A stretch of DNA of 64,000 nucleotides from VXNE01 sp965217825. Its GTDB lineage: Bacteria; Pseudomonadota; Gammaproteobacteria; Pseudomonadales; Azotimanducaceae. Numbering within the stretch: position 1 is the first letter of the stretch; every line of letters starts with the position of its first letter. The stretch is from positions 3,906,001 to 3,970,000 of the forward strand of contig OZ244571.1 of the NCBI GenBank assembly GCA_965217825.1, in the 5' to 3' direction. Both the position numbers and the translations under genes were made by a program. The notes under the pieces are model-generated. The model saw only the letters and a program-made list of their open reading frames with translations. It was not told the DNA's origin and ran no database searches. Shown here one piece after another: positions 49,501 through 58,971 of the stretch.

Positions 49501-52353
49501 GTGTCCGCGCTGGTCAAGCAACCGAACGGGACTTACGCCTACCAGTCGGTCGAGAAGGAGAACGAGTTGGAGCGTGCGCCATTCGAGTTGCCGGCGACGG
49601 GCGGCGATCATCTCCTGCCGACCGCGCAGCCCGGCCGGTACGCGCTGGAACTGGTCGACGCCGACGGCGGCAAGCTAAGCCGCGTTGAGTTCGCGGTGGC
49701 CGGCACCGCCAATCTCGCCGGCAACCTGGAGCGCGATGCGGAACTCGACCTCAAGCTCGACCGCCGAGAGTACCGGTCCGGCGAAGAGATACTTCTCGAG
49801 ATCACCGCTCCTTACGCCGGCACCGGACTCGTCACCATCGAGCGGGATCGGGTCCACGCGTTCGAGTGGTTCCGCTCCGACACCAACACAGCTCTCGCAC
49901 GCATCCGCATCCCCGACGACCTGGAGGGCAACGCCTATGTCAATGTCGCCTTCGTGCGCGACTTCGATTCGGAGGAGATCTTCGTCAGCCCCTTGAGCTA
50001 CGCGGTGGCGCCGTTCGCCATCGACCGCGCCGCGCGCCTCCTTAACATCAATCTCGCCGTGCCGGACGAGGTCCGCCCGGGCGATAGCCTAGTGCTGCGG
50101 TACGCCACCGCCATCCCCGCCCGCCTCGTGCTCTTCGCTGTGGACGAAGGAATTCTCCAGGTGGCGAAATACGAGACCCCCGATCCCCTGGAGACGTTCC
50201 TGCGCAAAAGGGCGCTCCAGGTGGAAACGCACCAGATGGTCGATCTGATCCTGCCCGACTACGAGGTCGTGCGCCGGGCTCGAGCACCCGGCGGCGGCGA
50301 CCTGGCACGGCTCCTGGGCGCCAATCTGAACCCGTTTCGGCGAAGGCACGAAGCGCCGGCGGCCTTCTGGGTCGGCGTGACCGAAGCGGGTCCCGAGCCA
50401 CGCGAGGTCTCCCTCGACTTGCCCGACTACTTCAACGGCGAATTGCGCGTGATGGCCATAGGTGTCGGGGCCGACAAGTTGGGCGCGCGGGCAATGCCGG
50501 TCACGGTTCGCGGTCCCCTCGTGCTCACGCCCAATCTGCCGCTTGCCGTCGCTCCGAACGACGCATTCGACGTTTCAGTCGGCATCGCCAACCAGGTAGA
50601 GGATTCTGGCGAGGAGGCGGAGGTCGACCTGACCGTAACGGACATGGTGCGGCTCGCGGCCGAGGGCGACGACCGGAGCACGCTTGCCATCGCCGAGGGC
50701 GGCGAAGGCCGCGCGACCCTTCGGTTGCGCGCCGGGCCGTCTCCGGGAGCCGCGTCCCTGACGGTGACCGCGCGTCTCGGCGAAGAGACCGCACGTCGTC
50801 AGACCAGCCTTTCCGTGCGGCCAGCGGTGCCCTTCGAGACCACAGTAGTGTCGGGTTTCGACGGCGACGGAGATGTGCGGATCGAGTTGCCGCGTCGCCT
50901 GCACGAGTCCTTTGCCAATCGTCGCATCGCCGCCTCGGCGAGTCCGCTGGTGCTGGCTGACGGGCTGTTGGAGTACCTCCGCGAGTTCCCGCATGCCTGC
51001 GTGGAACAGATCGTCAGCAAGACGTTTCCGCAACTGGGCCTGATGCGGTTTCCAGCGTTCGGCCTCGACCGCAGGGCTTACAGGGCCGAATTTCGCGCGA
51101 CGCTGACACGACTGCGCGGCCGCCAGGATGCCGACGGCGGATTTCGCTTTTGGGCCACCTCCGCCGAGGCCGCACCGTTCTCCTCGGTGTACATCACGCA
51201 TTTTCTCGCCGACGCGCGCGCGCTGGGCATGGCGGTCCCCGACGACATGCTGAGCCGCGCCCGCGACTACCTGCGGCGCCTCGCAGGCGCCACGACTCGG
51301 CAGTCGTCTCCGGAGGCAGACCTGGCGGCGGCCCGGACACGCGCCTACGCGATATATGTCCTGACGCGCGCGGGGGCCGTGACCACCAACTACCTCAACG
51401 CGCTGCAGGAAGCGCTGCAGCGCGACTTCGACGATACCTGGCGCAGCGACATGGCGAGTGCCTACATGGCCGCCAGCCACGCCCTCCTGCGCAACGACAT
51501 CCTCGCCGAGCGGCTGATCGGCGGCTACCGACTGGGAGCGTCTTCGCGTCCCGACACCGACTTTGACACGCGCCTCGGTCGGGATGCGCAGTACGTGTAC
51601 CTGCTGGCGCGCCATTTCCCGGAACGCATGGCGCGACTCGACGGAACTGCGGTGCAGCGGCTGGTGGAACCCCTGTTCGAGGACCGTTTCAACACCCTGT
51701 CCGCCGCCTACGCGATCCTGGCGCTCGGCGAGATACACCGGATGCTGGCGCAGCAGGGCGCGCTCGCGCCACCAGCCATCGTTGCCGGTAACGCGGATGG
51801 ATCCGTTGACGTCGAGGTTGCGCAAGGTGCATTCGCGCGGGCGTCGCTGCCGGTGGCGGTGGACCGGGTAGACATCGAGGCAAGCGAACGCGGCGTCTAT
51901 TTTTCCGCAAGCCAGTCCGGTTTCGATGTCGATGTCCCGACGACCCGCCTTGCGGAAGGTATCGAGATCGATCGCGTCTATCTCGACGCCGAGGGCGATC
52001 CGGTTGATCGTGTGCTCGTGGGCGACGAACTCACTGTCCGCCTTCGCGTTCGCTCCCAGGACGGCTGGATCCCCAACGTCGCGGTCACCGACCTCTTGCC
52101 CGGCGGCTTCGAGATCATCACGGAGTCCGTGCGCGACCGCCATGATCGCTGGACCCCCGACTACCGCGACGTGCGCGATGACCGGCTGGTGATCTACGAC
52201 AGCTTCGGCGAAAGCCTGACCGAGATACGCTACCGCGTGAAGGCAACCAGCCCCGGCGAGTTCGTGGCCCCCGCCGCCCACGCCCGGGCGATGTACCACC
52301 GCAGCGTGCGCGGCCACTCGGCGCCCGGTCGACTCATCGTGGACGGCGCGTGA
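46597..52353 (+). CDS. Bacterial alpha-2-macroglobulin family protein
   Basis: A ~1918-residue periplasmic protease trap that protects the envelope when the wall is damaged; partner of PBP1C. The N-terminus has one hydrophobic helix (about 28-50), then macroglobulin-like domains, a CUB/thioester region with the thioester CVEQ (Cys1468), followed by the thioester domain's helical toroid (GRQDADGGFRFWATS, YAIYVLTRAG) and a C-terminal receptor-binding-like beta domain (GDELTVRLRVRSQ, LPGGFE). Several GLYRPGE and NVAFVRD segments match bacterial A2M/YfhM. ATG at 46597 chosen over the TTG at 46582. It overlaps pbpC by 4 bp. Confidence 0.95.
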   Translation: MRLMALCATVLGEFSWVPPAWLRRIGVGRAGWSLLALFVGAGVATGAYLYYQSLPKPLRVTISVEAPGVTAIVDDKLVPDPLRLDFQYSLDPDAPAPPPLSAARIDLVGETLEEGIELRPAMAGEWRFETENRLVFLPADDWPADRAYRVRLSRDLFAPGLELAETETGFSTPAFEVSVTKAEFYQHPEVSAERRVVASFDFSHPVSRVDFEQRLDMSMREGSDNGQTSRAGAARPIGVGIEYGIHDRSAHVHSEIVSIPERENFVTVALARGLKPASGDGDFDTPLSVHVRVPDRASYFRVQGIESSIVDDAEDVPVQTALVTFTDQVNTDDFASRVRAWVLPKDHKIGAVTYQPYAWQSPRQATPTVLAASEPLELTVNPTQRDAAVLQSVAFDAPVGRYVYLHVRAGLTSEGGFVLGSDYDEVVRAPDYPREAKIAQDGALLPLTGSKLLTLSARGVEAIKVEIQQLLPTALNHLASQTGGDIRDPYFRGYLFDADNLSVLTTRIIDVNPGHPREQVFATLDIKRFLPAGGLFFVKAQGWDPDLERLVGTSDRRMALVTDLGLLVKTNVDRSQHVFVHSIASGEPVSGARVHLLGKNGLPVRTGSTDAQGHARLDSAKDLKRDQEPTVFVVRHGDDTTFMPYRRRDRQLTWSGFDTGGEHATADHADRLKAAVYTDRGLYRPGEEAHLFCIVRQGDFGAVRDAPIELRITDPRGVKVLSHRVKLPADGLLDWDFATRLESPTGKYHANVYLVEDRGRLRGLGGGSFSVEEYQPDRLRIRAAIFERGPAESMRARPERGWLQPGAHFAQVKLENLFGTPAKARRVRGTLAMQPISPHFREHPGFVFTDPFRDPNSAPRPVTLDLQETLTDEDGSALLSFDVGQYDNGIYRLLVTAEGFESGGGRGVKALAGTLMSPADALVGYKADGELDFIALDAERAVRFLVIDRDLAPRAMDGVEAVLYELRYVSALVKQPNGTYAYQSVEKENELERAPFELPATGGDHLLPTAQPGRYALELVDADGGKLSRVEFAVAGTANLAGNLERDAELDLKLDRREYRSGEEILLEITAPYAGTGLVTIERDRVHAFEWFRSDTNTALARIRIPDDLEGNAYVNVAFVRDFDSEEIFVSPLSYAVAPFAIDRAARLLNINLAVPDEVRPGDSLVLRYATAIPARLVLFAVDEGILQVAKYETPDPLETFLRKRALQVETHQMVDLILPDYEVVRRARAPGGGDLARLLGANLNPFRRRHEAPAAFWVGVTEAGPEPREVSLDLPDYFNGELRVMAIGVGADKLGARAMPVTVRGPLVLTPNLPLAVAPNDAFDVSVGIANQVEDSGEEAEVDLTVTDMVRLAAEGDDRSTLAIAEGGEGRATLRLRAGPSPGAASLTVTARLGEETARRQTSLSVRPAVPFETTVVSGFDGDGDVRIELPRRLHESFANRRIAASASPLVLADGLLEYLREFPHACVEQIVSKTFPQLGLMRFPAFGLDRRAYRAEFRATLTRLRGRQDADGGFRFWATSAEAAPFSSVYITHFLADARALGMAVPDDMLSRARDYLRRLAGATTRQSSPEADLAAARTRAYAIYVLTRAGAVTTNYLNALQEALQRDFDDTWRSDMASAYMAASHALLRNDILAERLIGGYRLGASSRPDTDFDTRLGRDAQYVYLLARHFPERMARLDGTAVQRLVEPLFEDRFNTLSAAYAILALGEIHRMLAQQGALAPPAIVAGNADGSVDVEVAQGAFARASLPVAVDRVDIEASERGVYFSASQSGFDVDVPTTRLAEGIEIDRVYLDAEGDPVDRVLVGDELTVRLRVRSQDGWIPNVAVTDLLPGGFEIITESVRDRHDRWTPDYRDVRDDRLVIYDSFGESLTEIRYRVKATSPGEFVAPAAHARAMYHRSVRGHSAPGRLIVDGA

Positions 52354-54698
52354 TCAAGCGTTTCGCTGTCTGCTTATGCGTCGCCTTGGCATTCGCGCTG
52401 CTCGCTTGGGCGCTGGTGCCGAAACCGGAGCTCTACGAAGGCATCTCCTTCTCCACCCTGGTCATGGACCGGCAGGGAAGGCCGCTCAAGCTGCTGACGG
52501 CGGAGGACGGGCGCTATCGCCTGTTCACACCGCTACAAGAGATCGCCCCGGTAGTGCGCGAAGCGACGTTGCTGTACGAGGATCGCCACTTCCACCGCCA
52601 TCCGGGTGTCAATCCCGTCGCGCTGCTGCGCGCGGCGTGGACTACCTACGTGCGCCGGAACCGCGTCGTGGGCGGCTCCACCATCACCATGCAACTCGCG
52701 CGACTGCGATTTGGCCTCGATACCCGCTCGCCTCTCGGCAAGTTGGCGCAGATGGTCCGCGCACTACAACTGGAACGTCACTACAGCAAGTCGGACATCC
52801 TCGAGGCCTACCTCAACCTGGCACCCTATGGCGGCAGCATCGAGGGCGTCGGCACAGCCGCGCGCGTGTATTTCGACAAGCCGGCAAGCGCGCTCAACCG
52901 GGGCGAAGCGATGGCCCTGACGGTCATTCCGCAAAGCCCGGCGGCCCGGTTCCCGGCTACCGCCGCCGGCCGTGCCAGGCTGCTCGCCGCGCGCGACCGT
53001 CTGGCGCAGGCATGGCGCGCATCCGCCCGCCAGAAGGGCGATGAAGAAACCGTTGCCCGGGCGCTCCTCGACCCGGTGTTCCGGTCGCCCGCCCATCTGC
53101 CTCGCCACGCCCCCCATTTCGTCCGCGATCACGTGACGCTCACTGGCGCTGCCGAGATCCGCACCTCGCTCGATCTCGATCTACAGCATCTGCTAGAGAA
53201 CCGCATCCGCGACTATGTCGACCGGCGCCGCCAGGACGGCATCCAGAATGCCACCGCTCTCCTGATCGATCACCGGCGCATGGAAGTGCATGCGCTGGTG
53301 GGGTCTCGGGACTTCTTCGATGTCGATGTCGCCGGCCAGGTGAACGGCGTGCGCGCCCCGCGGTCTCCGGGTTCAACGCTCAAGCCATTGCTCTTCGGGC
53401 TGGCCCTGGACCACGGCCTGATCCATCCCATGACGCTGCTGGAGGACGCACCGCGCCGGTACGCCGCGTACACACCGGAGAACTTCGATCGGGGGTTCCT
53501 CGGCCCCGTGTTCGCCCGCGATGCCCTCATCCACAGCCGCAATGTGCCAGCCGTGGGGCTACTGGCGAAGTTCGGGGTGGCGCGGTTTCGCGACTGGCTC
53601 CGCGATGCCGGCGTGGAAGGGCTGCGACCTGCAGAGGAGTATGGCTTGGCCCTGGCGCTGGGTGGCAGCGAAATCACCATGGAGGAGCTGGCGCAGCTCT
53701 ACGCCATGCTTGCCGGCGGGGGCCTCTGGCGTGATCTCGCGACGGTGCCGGGACCCCAAGGCGCAATGGCGAGAACCGCGCCGCGAGCGCGCCTGCTCAG
53801 CGCCGAAGCGAGCTACCTGGTGCTCGACATGCTCCGAGACGTTCCCCGGCCCGATGCGCCCTCGCTGGCGCCGACGCGGCGGCCCGCCATTGCCTGGAAG
53901 ACCGGAACATCGTTCGGCTTCCGCGACGCCTGGAGCGTCGGTGTCATCGGTCGCCATGTGCTCGCGGTGTGGGTTGGCAATTTCGACGGCGCGGCCAACC
54001 CGGCGCTGGTCGGCCGAGAAGCCGCAGCGCCCCTGTTTTTCGCCATTGCAGACAGCCTTCGGCCATCACGTGTCGAGCAGCACGACAGCGCGACAGAGCC
54101 ACCGCCGGGGTTGAACCTGCGTCGGGTCGAGGTGTGTGCGACCACCGGCGACCTGCCCGGAACCCACTGTCCGCGAACGGCACTGTCCTGGTTCATCCCG
54201 GGCGTATCACCTATCAAGGTGTCCACGGTCTACCGCGCGCTTCCCGTCGATCCCGCGACGGGCCTACGCAGTTGCCATCCCGGCGCGGACACCCGGCAGG
54301 TCGTCTTCGAATTCTGGCCCTCGAACCTCCGCGCCGTATTCCGCCGCGCCGGCATCGCCATCCGGCGTCCGCCGCCGTGGTCCCCCGAGTGCGGTCTGGA
54401 TATAACTTCCGCATCGGGCTTCCCGCCGCGCATCCGGTCGCCCCAGCGCACCTTGGTCTACCATGCGCCCCGACGCGGCGAACAATCCAGCGTCCTGTTC
54501 TCCGCCATCGCCGACGGCGACGCGCGGACGCTATTCTGGTTCGTCAACGACCGCTTCGTCGCCCGCGCAACACCGGGCGAGGACACCCTATGGACCCCCG
54601 AGCCCGGACGGTTCACGGTGCGCGTGGTGGATGACCTGGGACGCGCCGCCGCCGTACCCATTACCGTCGCCAGCACGCCGCCGCGATACAGCACCTGA
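52350..54698 (+). CDS. pbpC: Penicillin-binding protein 1C
   Basis: Bifunctional peptidoglycan synthase paired with alpha-2-macroglobulin. 782 residues: a signal/anchor helix (7-23), GT51 glycosyltransferase with catalytic Glu77 (EDRHFHRHPG) and GGSTITMQL (109-117), transpeptidase with Ser342-Lys345 (STLK), SRN (396-398) and KTG (517-519), and the biPBP C-terminal domain with Cys-rich CATTGDLPGTHC. GTG start at 52350 overlaps the preceding stop (GTGA). Normal length and order for the A2M-pbpC operon. Confidence 0.95.
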   Translation: MIKRFAVCLCVALAFALLAWALVPKPELYEGISFSTLVMDRQGRPLKLLTAEDGRYRLFTPLQEIAPVVREATLLYEDRHFHRHPGVNPVALLRAAWTTYVRRNRVVGGSTITMQLARLRFGLDTRSPLGKLAQMVRALQLERHYSKSDILEAYLNLAPYGGSIEGVGTAARVYFDKPASALNRGEAMALTVIPQSPAARFPATAAGRARLLAARDRLAQAWRASARQKGDEETVARALLDPVFRSPAHLPRHAPHFVRDHVTLTGAAEIRTSLDLDLQHLLENRIRDYVDRRRQDGIQNATALLIDHRRMEVHALVGSRDFFDVDVAGQVNGVRAPRSPGSTLKPLLFGLALDHGLIHPMTLLEDAPRRYAAYTPENFDRGFLGPVFARDALIHSRNVPAVGLLAKFGVARFRDWLRDAGVEGLRPAEEYGLALALGGSEITMEELAQLYAMLAGGGLWRDLATVPGPQGAMARTAPRARLLSAEASYLVLDMLRDVPRPDAPSLAPTRRPAIAWKTGTSFGFRDAWSVGVIGRHVLAVWVGNFDGAANPALVGREAAAPLFFAIADSLRPSRVEQHDSATEPPPGLNLRRVEVCATTGDLPGTHCPRTALSWFIPGVSPIKVSTVYRALPVDPATGLRSCHPGADTRQVVFEFWPSNLRAVFRRAGIAIRRPPPWSPECGLDITSASGFPPRIRSPQRTLVYHAPRRGEQSSVLFSAIADGDARTLFWFVNDRFVARATPGEDTLWTPEPGRFTVRVVDDLGRAAAVPITVASTPPRYST

Positions 54699-54729
54699 AT
54701 TCAGGCCGAAGCCCAGGCGCCGTCGCGTG

Positions 54730-55521
54730 TCAGGCCAATCGCGCCACGGCTCGTTTCGCCATCACCACGACGAGATGGGCGCGATATTCCGCCGATGCGT
54801 GCAGATCGGAGTTGAAATTCCCGTGGGGCACGGAGACGCCGTCGAGGGCCGACACTGAAAGACCGTTCGCCAGCGCCGCTTCGAGGCCCAATGAGCGGAA
54901 GGCGCACGGCCCGGCACCCGTGACGCCGACGCGCACGGCGCCGTCCACCTGCGCCACCATGACACCGACGATGGCGTAGCGCGACGCCGGATTCGGGAAC
55001 TTCGCGTACGCCGCTCTGGCCGGTATGGGAAACTCGACGGAAGTGATGATCTCGCCGTCTTCAAGCGCCGTTTCGAACAGGTCCGTGAAAAAACCGTCGC
55101 CGGCAATGGAGCGCCGGTTGGTATGCACCGTCGCGCTTAAGGCCACCACGGCGGCCGGATAGTCCGCCGCCGGGTCGCTGTTGGCGACCGAGCCGCCGAT
55201 GGTGCCCCGATTGCGCACGTGCGCATCGCCGATTCCCTCCGCCAGGTCTGAGAGCGCGCCAATAGCGCCGCGCACTTCGGCGGAAGCGGCAACTTCGGCG
55301 TGGGTCGCGAGGGCACCGATGCGTACCGTCGCGCCCACGTCGATGCCGCGCAGATCGGCAAGCCCGCCGACATCGATGACATCCGATGGCGCCGCGAGGC
55401 GTTGCTTCAATGTCGGGATCAAGGTCATGCCGCCGGCGAGATACACGCCATCCTCAGCATTGGCCCTGAGGTCCGCCGCATGCTCCACGCTCGACGCCTT
55501 GCGATAGTTGAATTGGTACAT
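54730..55521 (-). CDS. Molybdenum hydroxylase FAD-binding medium subunit (CoxM-like)
   Basis: The flavin subunit of a xanthine dehydrogenase-type enzyme. FAD-binding motifs are YLAGGMTLIP (27-36) and GTIGGSVANSDPAADYPA (about 110-127), as in CoxM; the C-terminal part has LGLEAALANGLS. 263 residues, slightly short of the usual 280. It lies 12 bp downstream of the large subunit gene on the same strand, so the operon order is S-L-M after coxG. Electrons pass from Mo via the 2Fe-2S clusters to this FAD. Confidence 0.9.
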   Translation of the reverse strand: MYQFNYRKASSVEHAADLRANAEDGVYLAGGMTLIPTLKQRLAAPSDVIDVGGLADLRGIDVGATVRIGALATHAEVAASAEVRGAIGALSDLAEGIGDAHVRNRGTIGGSVANSDPAADYPAAVVALSATVHTNRRSIAGDGFFTDLFETALEDGEIITSVEFPIPARAAYAKFPNPASRYAIVGVMVAQVDGAVRVGVTGAGPCAFRSLGLEAALANGLSVSALDGVSVPHGNFNSDLHASAEYRAHLVVVMAKRAVARLA

Positions 55522-55533
55522 TGGGTCTCCTCC

Positions 55534-57888
55534 CTACGCAGCGTTGCGCAACGCGTTCCAAACAGTTTCCGGCGTCGCCGGCATCGGCAGGCTCTTCACC
55601 CCCAGCGCATCGGTGATGGCGTTCATCACCGCCGCCGTGGCGCCGATCGCGCCCGCTTCCCCGCAACCCTTGACGCCCAGGGGATTGTGCGTACACGGCG
55701 TCACGGTGGTATCCACCGTGAAGCTCGGCATATCGTCCGCCCGCGGCATGCAATAGTCCATGTAGGAACCGGTCACAAGCTGCCCGGCGTCGTCATAGAT
55801 GCCATGTTCAAGCAACGCCTGGCCGATCCCCTGGCACAGTCCGCCGTGGACCTGTCCTTCGACAATCATCGGGTTGATCACGTTGCCAAAGTCGTCCACC
55901 GCAACGAAGGCCACGATCTTCGAGACGCCCGTCTCGCCATCGATTTCCACCTCCGAGATATGCGTTCCGGCGGGATAGGTAAAGTTGCCCGGATCGTAGA
56001 ACGCCTTCTCCGAAAGACCGGGCTCCAGTTCATCGAGGGGAAAGTTCGCGGGCACATAGGCCGCGAAGGCCACCTCGGCGAAAGCCATCGACCGGTTCGA
56101 CTCGCGCTCCGCGAACACGCCGTCGGTGAAATCGATATTGTCCTCGGTGGTCTCGAAGTTGTGCGCGACGATCTTCTTGCCCTTGGCAATGATCTTCTCC
56201 GTCGCCCTCACCAACGCGGATCCGCCCACCGCGATGGAGCGCGAGCCGTACGTGCCGATGCCGTAGTCCGAGCGTGCCGTGTCCCCGTGCACGACTTCCA
56301 CGTCGTCTATGGGAATGCCAAGGTGGTCGGACACCACCTGCGCGAAGGTCGTCTCATGCCCCTGGCCGTGACTGTGAGAACCGGTGATGACCGTCACCGA
56401 ACCGGTCACGTTGACCCGTACTTCCGCGCTCTCGAACAGGCCGATGCCCGCTCCCAGCGACAACGCCACCTGGGACGGCGCCAGGCCGCATGCTTCGATA
56501 TAGCTGGAAAAGCCGATACCGCGCTTTTTGCCATTCGCTTCCGACGCGGCGCGGCGGGCGGCGAAACCCTGGTAGTCGATATGCTCTAGCGCCTTGTCCA
56601 GGCTCGCCTCGTAGTCGCCGGTGTCGTACGTGAGGGCAACCGGCGTTGCGTACGGAAAGTCGTCCGGCTGGATGAAGTTCCTGCGCCGAATCTCCGCCGG
56701 ATCCATGGAAAGCTCGCGCGCCGCGGTCTCCACCAACCGTTCCACCACATAGGTCGCCTCCGGGCGTCCCGCGCCGCGATAGGCGTCTACCGGCGCGGTA
56801 TTGGTGAACACCGCGCGTACTTCGACGTAGATCGCCGGCGTCTTGTATTGCCCCGCCATCAATGTGCCGTACAGGTAGGTCGGCACGGTCGACGCGAACG
56901 TCGACAGGTAGGCGCCCATGTTGGCGATAGTCTTCACGCGCAGTCCAAGGAAAGTGCCGTCGGCCGCCAGGGCCAACTCCGCCTTCGTGACGTGATCGCG
57001 GCCATGGGCGTCCGCCAGGAACGACTCGGAACGTTCCGCCCGCCACTTCACCGGCCGCCGCAGTTTGCCCGCCGCCCATATGACCGCGGTCTCCTCCGCA
57101 TAGATGAATATTTTCGAGCCGAATCCGCCGCCGACATCGGGCGACACGACCCGCAACTTCGACTCCGGCGCGACCTGGACGAAGGCGGCCAGCACCAGGC
57201 GCTCGAGGTGCGGGTTCTGGGAAGTGGTGTAGAGCGTGTAGCCCCCGGACGCCGCATCGTAGTCGCCGACGGCGGCGCGAGGCTCCATCGCGTTGGGGAT
57301 CAGGCGATTGTTGACGATGTCCAGGGACGCGACATGATCGGCCTTGGCGAAGGCGGCGTCGGTGGCCGCCTTGTCGCCAAGTTCCCAGTCGTAGCATTGG
57401 TTGTTCGGGACCGACGCATGCACCTGGTCCGCTGTGTCAGCGGTCGCCACATCCACCACCGCCGGCAGGTCGCTGAATTCCGTCGCCACCGCCTCCGCAC
57501 CATCGCGCGCAGCCTGGAGCGTATCGGCAATCACCACCCCGTAGGGTTCGCCGACGTAGTTGACGCGCTCCACCGCAAGTGGCGGATGGGGCGGCTGGAG
57601 CATGTCGGAGCCGTCTTTAGACTTCACCAGCCAGCCGCAAGGCAGGTCGCCGATACCGTCCGCCGCAAGGTCCGCGCCGGTATGGACGGCGACGACGCCC
57701 GGGATCTGCAACGCGGTGGCCGTATCTATGCCGCCTATGGTCGCCCGCGCGTGCGGCGATCGCAGGAACACCGCGTACGTCTGGCCCGGCTGATCGATAT
57801 CGTCGGTATAGCGACCGGCGCCGGTAATGAAACGAATGTCTTCCCGGCGTTTGACGGCCGCGCCGATGCCTGTCTGTGTTTCCGCCAT
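55534..57888 (-). CDS. Molybdenum hydroxylase large subunit (CoxL form II-like)
   Basis: Mo-cofactor subunit of a xanthine dehydrogenase/CO dehydrogenase-family enzyme, 784 residues. DVGGGFGSK is at 251-259 and the active-site loop is AYRGAGR (369-375). True (form I) CO dehydrogenases have AYRCSFR with the Cys that carries the Cu-S-Mo bridge, so this form II protein probably hydroxylates an organic aldehyde or heterocycle instead of oxidising CO. GCGEAGAIG near the C-terminus holds the conserved base Glu. It overlaps neither neighbour but is in the coxG-S-L-M run. Confidence 0.92.
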   Translation of the reverse strand: MAETQTGIGAAVKRREDIRFITGAGRYTDDIDQPGQTYAVFLRSPHARATIGGIDTATALQIPGVVAVHTGADLAADGIGDLPCGWLVKSKDGSDMLQPPHPPLAVERVNYVGEPYGVVIADTLQAARDGAEAVATEFSDLPAVVDVATADTADQVHASVPNNQCYDWELGDKAATDAAFAKADHVASLDIVNNRLIPNAMEPRAAVGDYDAASGGYTLYTTSQNPHLERLVLAAFVQVAPESKLRVVSPDVGGGFGSKIFIYAEETAVIWAAGKLRRPVKWRAERSESFLADAHGRDHVTKAELALAADGTFLGLRVKTIANMGAYLSTFASTVPTYLYGTLMAGQYKTPAIYVEVRAVFTNTAPVDAYRGAGRPEATYVVERLVETAARELSMDPAEIRRRNFIQPDDFPYATPVALTYDTGDYEASLDKALEHIDYQGFAARRAASEANGKKRGIGFSSYIEACGLAPSQVALSLGAGIGLFESAEVRVNVTGSVTVITGSHSHGQGHETTFAQVVSDHLGIPIDDVEVVHGDTARSDYGIGTYGSRSIAVGGSALVRATEKIIAKGKKIVAHNFETTEDNIDFTDGVFAERESNRSMAFAEVAFAAYVPANFPLDELEPGLSEKAFYDPGNFTYPAGTHISEVEIDGETGVSKIVAFVAVDDFGNVINPMIVEGQVHGGLCQGIGQALLEHGIYDDAGQLVTGSYMDYCMPRADDMPSFTVDTTVTPCTHNPLGVKGCGEAGAIGATAAVMNAITDALGVKSLPMPATPETVWNALRNAA

Positions 57889-57912
57889 GCTCGTCTCCTT
57901 TCTCGTCCCTGC

Positions 57913-58371
57913 CTACATGTTGTCGCGCGCGGCTAGGACCGCGCGCACGATGTTGTGATATCCCGTGCACCGGCAAAGGTTGCCTTCCAACCCATCACGC
58001 ACGCTCTGCTCGTCGAGATCCTCGTGCGTCTGCACCAGGTCGATGGCGGCCATGATCATGCCCGGCGTACAGAACCCGCACTGCAGGGCGTGACAATCGC
58101 GAAACGCCTCCTGCATCGGATGCAGTTCGTCCACCGTACCGATGCCCTCGATCGTCGTAACGTCGGCACCGTCTGCCTGCCCCGCGAGAACCGTGCACGA
58201 CTTCACCGCACGCCCGTCCATGTGAACGACGCAAGCGCCGCACTGACTCGTATCGCACCCGACATGCGTGCCCGTGAGGCCAAGGCGTTCGCGGAGCACC
58301 TCAACCAGCAACGTGTTGTCCGGCACATCCAGGCTGTGCGATGTACCGTTGACCGTTAGCGTAACTTCCAC
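57913..58371 (-). CDS. Molybdenum hydroxylase 2Fe-2S small subunit (CoxS-like)
   Basis: Iron-sulfur subunit with the plant-type cluster Cys39, Cys44, Cys47 and Cys59 (GCDTSQCGAC...SC) and the proximal cluster Cys98, Cys101, Cys133 and Cys135 (QCGFCTPG and LCRCTGY). 152 residues, typical. 24 bp separate it from the large subunit gene and 15 bp from the coxG-like gene. Confidence 0.95.
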   Translation of the reverse strand: MEVTLTVNGTSHSLDVPDNTLLVEVLRERLGLTGTHVGCDTSQCGACVVHMDGRAVKSCTVLAGQADGADVTTIEGIGTVDELHPMQEAFRDCHALQCGFCTPGMIMAAIDLVQTHEDLDEQSVRDGLEGNLCRCTGYHNIVRAVLAARDNM

Positions 58372-58386
58372 CTGAATCTCCTCCGA

Positions 58387-58971
58387 CTATAGAAGAATGA
58401 ACGCGGCAACCAACAATAGCGCCAATCCCGCCCCCCATGCCAGACGCATCCGCCGAGCGTTTCCGGCAATGGCGCGGCCGCTGTCGGCGGTTGCCTTCTC
58501 CGCGTCCGTCTTGGACGGGTTCCCGAACGGGTCCGCGCCAACAAGGCCCGTAAACGTCGCAAAAAAACCGTTCGCGGTCTTTCTCGCCGCGGCGTCGATG
58601 AGCCGCTGGCCGATCTGGGCAAGCTTGCCACCGACGGTGCCGGCGGCCGTGTACCTGAGCAGCGTGCCCTGTGAGGTCTCCGTCAGGGTCACGGATGCGG
58701 TGCCCTTGCCGAAGCCCGCAGCGCCGCTATTGACCGCGAGTTCAAGGCCATAGCTCTCGGGGGCCTTGATATCGACCAGGGAAACGGTGCCCTCGAACGT
58801 CGCGCTCAAGGGTCCGACTTTCGCCTTGACTTCGGTCGCGTACCGATCATCCCCGATCACCTCGAAACGCTGGCAGCCCTGGATGCACCGGCGCAATACC
58901 GCCGGATCGTTCAGCGCCGCCCACACGCGCTCGCGTGGCGCTTGAATCGAGTATTCGCCCGACTGTTCCAA
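58387..58971 (-). CDS. CoxG-like SRPBCC protein
   Basis: Membrane-tethered START-like (SRPBCC) protein that recruits or matures CO-dehydrogenase-type enzymes. It starts EYSIQAPRERVWAALNDPAVLRRCIQGC, the CoxG hallmark, and contains TLLRYTAAGTVGGKLAQIGQRLI; the last 22 residues are a membrane helix (WGAGLALLLVAAFILL). A TTG start at 58971 is proposed because GGGGAGG stands 4 bases before it; the ATG six codons upstream (58989) overlaps that Shine-Dalgarno. 194 residues. First gene of the operon. Confidence 0.85.
   Translation of the reverse strand: MEQSGEYSIQAPRERVWAALNDPAVLRRCIQGCQRFEVIGDDRYATEVKAKVGPLSATFEGTVSLVDIKAPESYGLELAVNSGAAGFGKGTASVTLTETSQGTLLRYTAAGTVGGKLAQIGQRLIDAAARKTANGFFATFTGLVGADPFGNPSKTDAEKATADSGRAIAGNARRMRLAWGAGLALLLVAAFILL

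Noticed and set aside
48079..49611. A 510-codon minus-strand frame in the alpha-2-macroglobulin gene
   Set aside because: Shadow of the coding strand; no start signal or motifs.
55534..57888. Genuine CO dehydrogenase (form I CoxL)
   Set aside because: The active-site loop is AYRGAGR, without the Cys of AYRCSFR.
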